NCBI RefSeq assembly: GCF_000381265.1
Contig: NZ_KB906255.1
Span: 170,495 to 234,494, forward strand
Reading direction: 5' to 3'
DNA length: 64,000 nucleotides
DNA from: Curvibacter lanceolatus ATCC 14669
GTDB taxonomy: Bacteria; Pseudomonadota; Gammaproteobacteria; Burkholderiales; Burkholderiaceae_C
In this document: in pieces, positions 34,197-41,770 of the stretch
Layout of the letters: every line of letters starts with the position of its first letter
Numbering within the stretch: the stretch's first letter is position 1
The notes under the pieces: model-generated
The model's input: the letters and a program-made list of their open reading frames with translations, nothing else
Databases searched by the model: none
Told to the model about the DNA's origin: nothing
Program-made: the position numbers and the translations under genes

Positions 34197-35777
34197 TCAG
34201 GGGCTGCGCTGGCCCTGCCAGCGGCGCGCCAGGGCGGCGATGTCGGCCGGGCCCAGGGGCTCGGTGGTGTCCACCGACAGCACCCAGGGCAGTTCGTCGG
34301 CTTCGGGCCCACCGGGGCCTTTGAGCTGGCTTTGCAGCACCTCGGGCGTGGCCTCCGAGGCATCGTCGCCGCGGGCCTGCCGGGCCTCGATGCGCGAGCG
34401 CATCAAGGCCGGGTCGCAGTGGCAATGCAGCACGCCGAAAGGCAGGCCCAGCGACCGGGCCAGGGCCTGGAAGCGGTCGCGCTCGCCGCGCCGCAAAAAG
34501 GCGGCATCCACCACCACCGGCCAACCCGCCCGCAGGGCCGTGGCGGCCTGCTCATGCAGGCGGTCAAAGGTGCGCCGTGTGGCCTCGGGCGTGTACAGCG
34601 ACAGGCCCAGGGCCTCGGAGCGCTGCAGCGCCTGCAGGCCGAACAGGCGCTTGCGCTCCACATCCGAGCGCAGGCGCACCGCCCCGGTGGCTTGCAGCAA
34701 CTGGGCGGCCACCGTGGATTTGCCCGAGCCCGACAGGCCCAGCGTGATCAGCAGGCGTGGCCCGCCGGGTGGGCCCAGGCTCAGGGCGTGTGCGCAGGCC
34801 AGGTAGTCGGGGGCGCCCGGCTGGGGCGGGCTCAGCGTGGTCACCAGGGCGCGCACCAGGGCGCGGTAGACCTCGTAGAAGCGCAGCACGGCCAGGCCGC
34901 CACAGTCGCCGGTCTGTTGCAGGTAGTGGTCCAGCACGCCCGCCGCCAGGTCGGGGCGGCCATGGGCGTGCAGGTCCATGGTCAGAAAGCCCAGGTCGCT
35001 CATCACATCGATCCAGCGCAGGGCCGGGTCGAACTCGATGCAGTCGAAGCCGGTGGCGCCCTCCTCGGTCAGCACGCAGTTGTTCAGGTGCAGGTCGCCA
35101 TGGCCTTCGCGCACCCAGCCCTGTTCCAGCCGGGTCTGCCAGACCGGCGCCAGCACCAGCGCTTGTGCCTGCATCCATCGCCGCAGCGCTGCCACGGGGG
35201 CCTCGCCCAGGGCGGCCTGCAGTTGCGCCAGCACCTTCAGGGCGGCCTGCTCGATCTGCTGTGGCTGGCCCCAGCCCTGCCCGGGGTGGGCCACGGCCGC
35301 CTGCTGATGGAACTGGCCCACACGCTGCGCCAGCCCCTGCAGCTCTTCGGCACCCAGCACCCCGGCGGCCAGCCGCTCGCTGAGCAGGGCCCCCGGGGCA
35401 AAGCGGCGCATGCTCACCGCGTACTCGATGGCCGGGCCCTGGCCCCCCAGCGCTGGGGCTTCGGGGGTGCCGGTGATGGCCTGCACGCCCAGGTACAGCT
35501 GCGGCGCCAGGCGCTGGTTCAGGCGCTGTTCCTCTTCGCAAAAGTGGCGGCGCAGCGCCAGGGTGCTGAAGTCCACAAAGGGCAGCCGCACCGGCTTTTT
35601 GAGTTTGTAGGCCTGCTCGCCGGCCAGCAGCACCCAGGAGATGTGGGTTTCGATCAGGCGCACGGGCTGGCCCGTGCTGGCCTGTGATTGGGCTTGCAAC
35701 AGGGCTTGCAGGGCATGGATCAGCACGGCGTCCGCGCCGGGGGGGCTGGGTTGGCCAGGGGGGCTGCTGGGGTTCAT
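34197..35777 (-). CDS. APH-like kinase fused to a P-loop (zeta-toxin/YjiR-like) kinase
   Basis: 526 residues from ATG 35777. N-terminal aminoglycoside-phosphotransferase-like fold (about 20-325) with HGD228LHLNNCVL, the catalytic loop, and DCIEFDPALRWIDVMSDLGF, the Mg-binding DxD region. C-terminal P-loop domain (335-505) with Walker A GLSGSGKST (347-355, K353) and a DAAFLRRGERDRFQALA segment. This two-domain architecture is known in many proteobacteria, annotated as bifunctional aminoglycoside phosphotransferase/ATP-binding protein, with no proven substrate. Resistance is not implied. Confidence 0.85.
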   Translation of the reverse strand: MNPSSPPGQPSPPGADAVLIHALQALLQAQSQASTGQPVRLIETHISWVLLAGEQAYKLKKPVRLPFVDFSTLALRRHFCEEEQRLNQRLAPQLYLGVQAITGTPEAPALGGQGPAIEYAVSMRRFAPGALLSERLAAGVLGAEELQGLAQRVGQFHQQAAVAHPGQGWGQPQQIEQAALKVLAQLQAALGEAPVAALRRWMQAQALVLAPVWQTRLEQGWVREGHGDLHLNNCVLTEEGATGFDCIEFDPALRWIDVMSDLGFLTMDLHAHGRPDLAAGVLDHYLQQTGDCGGLAVLRFYEVYRALVRALVTTLSPPQPGAPDYLACAHALSLGPPGGPRLLITLGLSGSGKSTVAAQLLQATGAVRLRSDVERKRLFGLQALQRSEALGLSLYTPEATRRTFDRLHEQAATALRAGWPVVVDAAFLRRGERDRFQALARSLGLPFGVLHCHCDPALMRSRIEARQARGDDASEATPEVLQSQLKGPGGPEADELPWVLSVDTTEPLGPADIAALARRWQGQRSP

Positions 35778-35851
35778 GGGGCCCCAGTGTGCCGCACCGC
35801 GCCGTGGTTGGCTTGACCTGGGGCAAGCAGGCCGGGTGGGCCAGCGTCGGC

Positions 35852-36463
35852 TCAGTCCATGGGCGCCCGGGTGAACACGTCCAGGGTTTCGGCCCAGTCG
35901 GTGAAGCTGGCCAGGTGGGGGCAGCGTGCCGCGCTCAGCTGCCCGGGCAGCATTCTTTGCGCAAACGACCAGGCCACGGCGGCACTCACGCCGGCCTGGG
36001 TCAGGCGTTGGGCTTGCCGGGGCCAGGGGGTGCGGGCCAGTTCGGTCTCGAGCGCATCGAAGGCGGCCTCGGCCTGGCCGCGCACCCGCTCCAGCCAGGG
36101 GGCGTGTTGCTTCTCGGGCGGGCGCAGCTGCAGCTCGTAGACGATCTGCACCGTTTTTTCGCAGGCGGCCAGGGCCAGCCCGGTGGCGCGCAGGGCCTGC
36201 AGCCGGGCCGCACCCGGGGCGGGCCACAGGCGGGTGTTGGCGAGCGATTCGAGGTACTCCAGAATCAGCCCCGACTCCATCAGCACCGTGCCGTCGTCAC
36301 ACACCAGGGTGGGGGCCTTGACCACCGGGTTGATGGCCGAGAATTCGGCGTACTGCCTGAACACCGACACCGGCCGGTGTTCAAAGGGCAGGCCCAGCCA
36401 GTGCATCGATACCGCGACGCGGCGAACATAGGGCGAATCCAGCATGCCAATCAATTGCATCAT
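35852..36463 (-). CDS. Glutathione S-transferase-like protein
   Basis: 203 residues from the ATG at 36463, or 202 from the next ATG; ACAGGACTT serves as ribosome site. N-terminal thioredoxin-like domain (1-80): QLIGMLDSPYVRRVAVSMHW, NPVVKAPTLVCDDGTVLMES with the cis-Pro and the Glu-Ser glutathione site; helical C-terminal domain (90-203). S9 in MLDSPYVRR is the likely catalytic residue. Divergent from an AsnC/Lrp regulator with an inverted repeat between them. Confidence 0.88.
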   Translation of the reverse strand: MMQLIGMLDSPYVRRVAVSMHWLGLPFEHRPVSVFRQYAEFSAINPVVKAPTLVCDDGTVLMESGLILEYLESLANTRLWPAPGAARLQALRATGLALAACEKTVQIVYELQLRPPEKQHAPWLERVRGQAEAAFDALETELARTPWPRQAQRLTQAGVSAAVAWSFAQRMLPGQLSAARCPHLASFTDWAETLDVFTRAPMD

Positions 36464-36546
36464 CAAGTCCTGTGGCGTAAAGATGCTGACGATAGGCCGC
36501 AGTCGCCGGCCCCGGAATGGGCAGGCATCGGAAATCAAGCCCTGGC

Positions 36547-36563
36547 ACCGATGCTTCATCGGT
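36547..36563. promoter_or_regulatory. Inverted repeat between GST and AsnC/Lrp genes
   Basis: ACCGATG-CTT-CATCGGT is a perfect 7-bp inverted repeat with a 3-base centre, 27 bases before the regulator ATG and 84 bases before the GST start. Position and symmetry fit a binding site for the divergent AsnC/Lrp protein, though a chance repeat is possible. Confidence 0.5.
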
Positions 36564-36589
36564 GGCGCCGGGCCCACCTGAAAGCGTGC

Positions 36590-37066
36590 ATGAAACTAGA
36601 CCCGAAAGACCTTCAGATCCTGCAAGCCCTGCAACGTGACGCGCGCCAGAGCCTGGCCGCGCTGGGCAAGCGCATCGGGCTGTCGCAGCCTGCCATGAGC
36701 GAGCGCGTGCGCAAGCTCGAAGACGCCGGTGTCATCGAGGGCTACGGCGCCCGGGTCAATCTGCGGGCCCTGGGCGTGGGGCTGCAGGCCATCATCCGCA
36801 TCGAGACCACACACGCCTTCATCGCCCGGTACGTGGCCTTGTTCGAGTCGATGGACGAGGTGCTGGAGGCCGATCGCGTGACCGGCGAAGACTGCTTCAT
36901 CGTGCGCTGCGCCATCGCCGAGCCTGCCGACCTGCAGCGGGTGGTGGACACCCTCGCCGCCCATGGCAGCGTCACCACCTCGCTGGTGTTGTCGAGCCCG
37001 GTGCGCAAGGTGGTGACGGTGCAGGCGGCGCGCCGCCACGGCGGCCATGGCGGGCTCAGTCCTTGA
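36590..37066 (+). CDS. AsnC/Lrp-family transcriptional regulator
   Basis: 158 residues from ATG 36590. Helix-turn-helix at about 5-60 (LDPKDLQILQALQRDARQSL and LSQPAMSERVRKLEDAGVIE), then the RAM/AsnC ligand domain (70-145). These regulators form octamers and respond to amino acids. Its 3' end overlaps the convergent helicase gene by 11 bases (37056-37066), with no room for a terminator. Confidence 0.92.
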   Translation: MKLDPKDLQILQALQRDARQSLAALGKRIGLSQPAMSERVRKLEDAGVIEGYGARVNLRALGVGLQAIIRIETTHAFIARYVALFESMDEVLEADRVTGEDCFIVRCAIAEPADLQRVVDTLAAHGSVTTSLVLSSPVRKVVTVQAARRHGGHGGLSP

Positions 37067-39440
37067 GGCCCCACCAGGCCGGCAGCAGGCGGCGCACCTC
37101 GGGCCGGGCAAAGCGGTCGTCCAGCAGGTGGATCACGCCCTCGTCGCCTGGGCCGCGGATCACCCGCCCGGCGGCCTGCACCACTTTCTGCAAGCCGGGG
37201 TAGAGGTAGGTGTAGTCGTAGCCAGCACCGAACTGGGCCTGCAGCCGGCGGCGGATCTCTTCATTGACCGGGTTGAGCTGGGGCAGGCCCAGGGTGGCCA
37301 CAAAGGCGCCGATCAGGCGCCGGCCCGGCAGGTCGATGCCCTCGGCAAAGGCCCCGCCCAGCACCGCGAAACCGATGCCCTGGCCCTCGTCCTGGAAGCG
37401 CGCCAGAAAGCCCTGTTGCTCGGCTTCGCTCATGCCGCGCGACTGGCTCCAGCAAGGCAGCTCGGGGTGGCGTTGGGCCAGGCGCGCTGCGGCCTGCTGC
37501 AGGTAGTCATGGCTGCTGAAAAAGGCCAGGTAGTTGCCGGGTCGGGCCTGGTACTGCGCGGCCATCCGGTCCACCAGCGGGTCCAGCGATTGGGCGCGGT
37601 GCTGGAAACGGGTGGACAGGTCGTGCGCGGTGTGCACCTGCAACTGGGCCGCCTGGAAGGGCGACTCGACCTCGATGCAGGCCGTGTTGTCGGGCAGGCC
37701 CAGCAGGTCGGCGTGGTAGTGCATGGGCTGCAGCGTGGCCGAGAACAGGGTGCAGCTGTGGGCGCTGGCGAAACGGGCGCGCAGAAAGTGCGCCGGCACC
37801 AGGTTGCGCAGGCACAGCACCGATTGCCCGGGTACCGGGGCGGTGGCCGGGCCAGCGCCCGGGCCAGGGCTGACATCCACCATCGAATGCGGGCCGAACT
37901 GCTCCAGCAGGCGCCCCAGTTGCAGGGCTTCGAACTGGAAGTCGAGCAGGGCCGGGTCGTTGTCGGTGGGGTGTTCGGCCTGGTGCTCGGCCAGTGTGCT
38001 GAGGGCCTGCTGCAGTGCGGCCAGCAGCTTGGGCGGAAACTGCTCGTGCACCTGGTAGTGCGGGCTCTGGGCCTTGTCGTGCGCCACCCAGGCACGGCCC
38101 ACCCGGGCCAGCGCCTGGCGCACGGGCTGCGCCTGCTGAGCGGTGGGGCTCTGGCGCGCCCGGGCCAGGTGCTCGGGGCGCAGCGCCACGCTGTACATGC
38201 TGCGGGCGCGCTCCAGCAGGTTGTGGGCCTCGTCCACCAGCAGGGCCACGCGCCAGTCGTTGGCCTGGGTCAGGCCGTGCAGCAGCCCCCCGCCATCGAA
38301 GTAGTGGTGGTAGTCGCCCACCACCACATCGGCCCAGCGCGCCAGTTCCTGGCCCAGGTAGTAGGGGCAGACCTGGTGCTGCAGGGCCACGGCGCGAAGG
38401 CGGGCCTGGTCGAGTGGGGCCGGGTCGACGGGTGCGCTGCCGTCGGGGTGGGGGTTGCCGCCCAGGGCCGCGCTGCGCGCTGCGGGCAGGCGGTCGTAAA
38501 AGCCCTGGGCCAGTGGGCAGGACTCGCCGTGGCAGGCGCGGTCGGGGTGTTCGCAGGCCTTGTCGCGGGCCACCAGCTCGAGCACCCGCAGCGGCCAGCC
38601 CGGGGGGCCCGCCAGGCGCCGCAACGCGGCCAGGGCCAGCGGCCGGCCCGAGGTCTTGGCGCTCAGGAAGAACAGCTTGTCGAGCTGCTGCCCGGGCGCG
38701 GCCTTGAGCAGCGGGAACAGCGTGCCCACCGTCTTGCCGATGCCGGTGGGCGCCTGCGCCAGCAGGCAGCGCCCGCTGCGCGCAGCCTTGTACACCGCCT
38801 CGGCCAGGGGGCGCTGGCCGGTGCGGAAATCGGGGTGCGGAAAGACCAGCGCCTGCAGGGCCGCGTCGCGGGCTTGGCGATGCGCCTGTTGCGCCTGGGC
38901 CCAGGCCAGAAAGCGGGCGCACTGGGTCTCGAAATGGGCCTGCAGTTCAGTGGCGCTGCAGTGCCGGGTGAACACCGTCTCTTGCTCGGTGCCTACGTCC
39001 AGGTAGACCAGGGCCAGTTCGAGCTGGTCCCGGCCCTGCTGCTGGCACAGCAGCCAGCCGTAGACCAGGGCTTGCGCCCAGTGCAACAGGCGCTGGGCGG
39101 GGTTTTGCCGCTCCAGCGAGCCCTTGTGGGTCTTGACCTCGTCGAGCCGGCCGAGTTCGGCGTCAAAGCCATCGGCACGGCCACGCACCCGCAGCTGCCC
39201 CAGGTACACGCCGCTGAGGCTGAGTTCGGCCTGGTAGGCCGGGCCACGCCGGCGCGCCACCAGGGCGTGGCCGGCCATGCCCTCCAGCGCGCTGGGGGCG
39301 GGGGTGAAGCGCAGGTCGAGGTCGCCTTGCTTGGCGGTGAACTCGCACAGTTCGCGCACGGCCACGGTGTAGACCATGGGCGTTTCTGCCTCGGCTTGTG
39401 CCTTTGCCTGGGGCTGCACCGGGGCCGTGTCGGCGTTCAC
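37056..39440 (-). CDS. Nuclease-helicase: PD-(D/E)XK domain plus DinG/XPD-like Fe-S helicase
   Basis: 794 residues from GTG 39440, chosen because it overlaps the stop of the upstream gene (GTGA); ATG 39377 is an alternative. N-terminal Cas4/RecB-like PD-(D/E)XK nuclease (about 20-160) with RADGFDAELG and E101-V-K103. Superfamily 2 helicase core: Walker A APTGIGKT (K236), DEAH at 403-406, and QAAGRVIRG near the C-terminus. Four cysteines C296, C303, C308 and C358 lie between motifs Ia and II as in XPD/DinG, so a 4Fe-4S cluster is expected. It should unwind 5'-3' at forks, D-loops or R-loops. Second gene of an operon under a LexA-like box. Confidence 0.88.
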   Translation of the reverse strand: MNADTAPVQPQAKAQAEAETPMVYTVAVRELCEFTAKQGDLDLRFTPAPSALEGMAGHALVARRRGPAYQAELSLSGVYLGQLRVRGRADGFDAELGRLDEVKTHKGSLERQNPAQRLLHWAQALVYGWLLCQQQGRDQLELALVYLDVGTEQETVFTRHCSATELQAHFETQCARFLAWAQAQQAHRQARDAALQALVFPHPDFRTGQRPLAEAVYKAARSGRCLLAQAPTGIGKTVGTLFPLLKAAPGQQLDKLFFLSAKTSGRPLALAALRRLAGPPGWPLRVLELVARDKACEHPDRACHGESCPLAQGFYDRLPAARSAALGGNPHPDGSAPVDPAPLDQARLRAVALQHQVCPYYLGQELARWADVVVGDYHHYFDGGGLLHGLTQANDWRVALLVDEAHNLLERARSMYSVALRPEHLARARQSPTAQQAQPVRQALARVGRAWVAHDKAQSPHYQVHEQFPPKLLAALQQALSTLAEHQAEHPTDNDPALLDFQFEALQLGRLLEQFGPHSMVDVSPGPGAGPATAPVPGQSVLCLRNLVPAHFLRARFASAHSCTLFSATLQPMHYHADLLGLPDNTACIEVESPFQAAQLQVHTAHDLSTRFQHRAQSLDPLVDRMAAQYQARPGNYLAFFSSHDYLQQAAARLAQRHPELPCWSQSRGMSEAEQQGFLARFQDEGQGIGFAVLGGAFAEGIDLPGRRLIGAFVATLGLPQLNPVNEEIRRRLQAQFGAGYDYTYLYPGLQKVVQAAGRVIRGPGDEGVIHLLDDRFARPEVRRLLPAWWGLKD

Positions 39441-40312
39441 ACCAGTTCCTGGCTCTGGCTCGGGTCTTCGCCCAGGCGGGTCTGCAGCTCGTCGCCTTCG
39501 CGGCGCAGCGGGGTGGCCTTGGACAGGGCCAGCCACACCGGAAAGGGCAGCGTGCAGCGCGTGTGGCGGGCGGCGCGCAGCATCTCGAACTGGCCGTCGG
39601 CCAGGTTGCCGTGCAGCACCCAGATGCCCAGGTGCTCGGGGATCTCGTTGGGCCGCGCCACCCCGGCCGGAAACACGTAGTAGCAGGCTTCGCTCAGCCA
39701 CTGGTAGGCCTGGCGCTTGGCGCTGTGGCGCAGGTCGGACAGCAGGTCGGCGCGGCTGAACTTGATCTCATGCACCATGGGCTGCAGGTAGGCCTCGACC
39801 GAGGTGTTGCGCACCGAAAACAGGTCGGGCCGGGCCATGCGCCACACATGCGGCACCGGGGCCGGTGCGGGCGGGGCTTCGTCAGGCCAGAGCGATGGCA
39901 GCGCGCTGGCGGGCGCTGCAGAGGCGGGTTCCGTTTCGGGCGGGGCCTCCTGCAGCGGTGGCTCCGGGGCTGGGGGCTGGCCGGGTGGGTCGATGGCGGC
40001 GCGCAGCGAGAGCTCGCGCCACACGATGCGGCCGGTGGCCATCAGGTGCTCGGCAAAGCGTTGTGCCAGGCGGTCGTGCGCGCTCAGGGCCCGCAGGCTG
40101 CGCTGGCGCGCCTGCGCCAGGGTCTGGATGCCGGCTTCGGTCAGGCGCAGGCATTCATGGCCCTCGGGGCTGGTCTGCATCGATACCAGGCCGGCGGCCA
40201 GCAGGTCGATCTCCAGCCCGTCCTTGCTCGGCCAGCCGGCCGAGCGCCAGATCTGCATCAGGCGGGTGCGGTGAAAGCGGGTCAGGGTCAGTTCCGTCAT
40301 GGGATCCGTCAT
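39437..40312 (-). CDS. PD-(D/E)XK-type protein with an MmcB-like C-terminus
   Basis: 291 residues from ATG 40312; ATG 40300 is also possible. A winged-helix-like N-terminal part (about 1-100; RTRLMQIWRSAGWPSKDGLE) and a Pro-rich linker (105-150) precede a nuclease-like core: ARPD163LFSVR, HE182IK184FSRADLLSDLR and EACYYVFPAGVA. This D...ExK arrangement resembles MmcB/restriction-type nucleases. The longer start at 40408 would place the LexA-like box inside the gene and is rejected. Coupled to the helicase by a 4-base overlap, so the two probably act together in DNA repair. Confidence 0.7.
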   Translation of the reverse strand: MTDPMTELTLTRFHRTRLMQIWRSAGWPSKDGLEIDLLAAGLVSMQTSPEGHECLRLTEAGIQTLAQARQRSLRALSAHDRLAQRFAEHLMATGRIVWRELSLRAAIDPPGQPPAPEPPLQEAPPETEPASAAPASALPSLWPDEAPPAPAPVPHVWRMARPDLFSVRNTSVEAYLQPMVHEIKFSRADLLSDLRHSAKRQAYQWLSEACYYVFPAGVARPNEIPEHLGIWVLHGNLADGQFEMLRAARHTRCTLPFPVWLALSKATPLRREGDELQTRLGEDPSQSQELV

Positions 40313-40346
40313 GGGGTGCGGCGTCGTGCGGGTCGGCAGGCGATGG

Positions 40347-40362
40347 CTGATTTTATATACAG
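40347..40362 (-). promoter_or_regulatory. LexA-like (SOS) operator of the nuclease-helicase operon
   Basis: CTGATTTTATATACAG on the plus strand: CTG-N10-CAG with an AT-rich centre, and the half site ATATACAGTA matches the E. coli-type consensus fully. On the minus strand it overlaps a TATAAAAT-type -10 element, 35 bases before ATG 40312. Repressor binding would block the promoter. Confidence 0.7.
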
Positions 40363-40590
40363 TATCGCGCGCCGACCATGGGTGGCAGAGCCTGACCCGG
40401 CGGCGCATGGGCCCACCCGGCTCTCCATGACATCCTGATGGCAGGATTGTTGTTGAAATTGAAATTCTTATTTGAATATCCAGATGTTTTGTTGTGGTGA
40501 TTGCTTGTCTACAGTCGCGTCATTCGGGGCCAAGCCCAAGGCCGGCCCAGTTTGATCTTCCAACGCCACTGACCGCGAGAACCTGACACC

Positions 40591-40971
40591 ATGAAGCCCA
40601 CCCAACTCACCGCCCTCTTGTTTGCAGCCCTGGCCGCCGTGGCCAGCGTGTCGGCCCAGGCCGATGTGCGCAGCCGCGCCGAAGTCGAAGCCGAGGCGGT
40701 CAAGGCCGCCAAAGATTCGGCCGTGTCGGTCGATTCCAAGTCCAAGGTGGCGCCCGTGATGAACAGCACCCGCACCCGCGCCGAGGTTGAGGCTGAAGCC
40801 ATCAAGGCGGCCCGCGATTCGGCCGTGTCGGTCGATTCCAAATCCAAGGTGGCTCCGGCCCTGACCAACAGCCGCGACCGTGCCGAGGTGGATGCCGAAG
40901 CCGTCAAGGCCGCCAAGGATTCGGCCGTGTCGGTGGACTCCAAGTCGAAAGTGTTCCCGGTGCTGCGCTGA
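40591..40971 (+). CDS. Secreted protein of three 34-residue repeats
   Basis: 126 residues. A signal peptide (KPTQLTALLFAALAAVASVS, cleaved after AQA) is followed by three near-identical tandem repeats of 34 residues, each beginning RAEV(E/D)AEA(V/I)KAA(K/R) and ending DSAVSVDSKSKV. The repeat period is exactly 102 bp (starts 40675, 40777, 40879). The first part of each repeat recalls the RAEVxAE motif of small DUF4148-type periplasmic proteins of Burkholderiales. Function unknown. Monocistronic, ending at a strong terminator. Confidence 0.72.
   Translation: MKPTQLTALLFAALAAVASVSAQADVRSRAEVEAEAVKAAKDSAVSVDSKSKVAPVMNSTRTRAEVEAEAIKAARDSAVSVDSKSKVAPALTNSRDRAEVDAEAVKAAKDSAVSVDSKSKVFPVLR
40675..40971 (+). 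repeat. Three tandem 102-bp coding repeats
   Basis: Copies start at 40675, 40777 and 40879. The stretch encoding DSAVSVDSKSKV is nearly identical in DNA in all three (GATTCGGCCGTGTCGGT shared), pointing to recent duplication or gene conversion and possible length variation between strains. Confidence 0.85.
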
Positions 40972-41000
40972 GCCCGGCAACTTCACCTTGCACCCCTCCG

Positions 41001-41029
41001 AAAAGGCGGGCCCTCGGGCCCGCCTTTTT
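41001..41029. terminator. Bidirectional terminator
   Basis: AAAAGGCGGGCCC (41001-41013) and GGGCCCGCCTTTT (41016-41028) form a near-perfect stem with A/T tails on both sides. It can end both the repeat-protein gene and the convergent tag gene. Confidence 0.9.
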
Positions 41030-41044
41030 GTCGTCTGCGCCGGC

Positions 41045-41683
41045 TCAGCCGAGGGCGGCGCGCCGGGCCAGGGCCTGCGGACGCGCGTGGCAGCCCTCCA
41101 GGTGGTCGTTGACCAGGCCCATGGCCTGCATGAAGGCGTACATGGTGGTGGGGCCGACAAAACTCCAGCCGCGCTTCTTCAGGTCTTTGGACAGGGCCAC
41201 CGATTCGGCCGAGGTGGTCAGGCCTTGCAGGCTCAGCGAGGTGATGGTCTCGGGGCGGCTGCCGGCGGGGGGCTCGAAGCGCCAGAAGTAGGCCGCCAGG
41301 CTGCCGAACTCGTCGCGCAGCGCCTGGGCCCGGCGGGCGTTGTTGAGGGTGGAGGCGATCTTGCCGCGATGCCGCACGATGCCCGGGTTGAGCAGCAGGC
41401 GGGCGATGTCGGCCTCGCCCAGGGCGGCCACGCGGTCGATGTCAAAGCCCTCGAAAGCCTGGCGAAAGCCCTCGCGCTTGTTCAGGATGGTCAGCCAGCT
41501 CAGCCCGGCCTGAAAGCCCTCCAGGCAGATCTTTTCGAACAACCGGGTGTCGTCATGCACCGGAAAGCCCCACTCAGTGTCGTGGTAGCGCTGGTACTCG
41601 GGGGTGGCGCGGCACCACACGCAACGCAGGGTCTGGTGGTCGTCCTTGAACAGGCCGGCAGGGGCGGGGCTGAGGTCGGGCAT
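41045..41683 (-). CDS. tag: DNA-3-methyladenine glycosylase I
   Basis: 212 residues from ATG 41683. Removes 3-methyladenine from alkylated DNA. Conserved Tag features: RCVWCRATPEYQRYHDTEWG, LFEKICLEGFQAGLSWLTIL, GIVRHRGKI and the C-terminal VGPTTMYAFMQAMGLVNDHL followed by C-H, which with the early Cys and His form the zinc site. A GTG start at 41722 is rejected because it lies within the promoter and LexA-like site. Confidence 0.94.
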   Translation of the reverse strand: MPDLSPAPAGLFKDDHQTLRCVWCRATPEYQRYHDTEWGFPVHDDTRLFEKICLEGFQAGLSWLTILNKREGFRQAFEGFDIDRVAALGEADIARLLLNPGIVRHRGKIASTLNNARRAQALRDEFGSLAAYFWRFEPPAGSRPETITSLSLQGLTTSAESVALSKDLKKRGWSFVGPTTMYAFMQAMGLVNDHLEGCHARPQALARRAALG

Positions 41684-41708
41684 GGCGATGGGTGTGATGG
41701 TTTTGGGG

Positions 41709-41724
41709 CTGTGAATAATCACAG
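41709..41724 (-). promoter_or_regulatory. LexA-like operator at the tag promoter
   Basis: CTGTGAATAATCACAG (plus strand) fits CTGT-N8-ACAG and is nearly palindromic (CTGTGA/TCACAG). On the minus strand TTTATACT (41732-41725), a good -10, directly adjoins it. The site ends 26 bases before ATG 41683. A CRP-type site is less likely because the TGTGA/TCACA spacing is 4 rather than 6. Confidence 0.6.
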
Positions 41725-41770
41725 TATAAACAGGCCAACCGGCTGGGGCACCCCGCCCTGCACGCAGGTC

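Noticed and set aside
34197-35777. Antibiotic-resistance call for the APH-like kinase
   Set aside because: The fold is shared by many metabolic kinases, and the fusion with a P-loop domain in a core-like setting gives no evidence of resistance.
40313-40408. Longer N-terminus of the PD-(D/E)XK gene starting at 40408
   Set aside because: The extra stretch contains the -10 element and LexA-like box and is not coding-like.
41709-41724. CRP-type site at the tag promoter
   Set aside because: TGTGA and TCACA are separated by 4 bases rather than the 6 needed for CRP; the CTGT-N8-ACAG pattern of LexA fits better.
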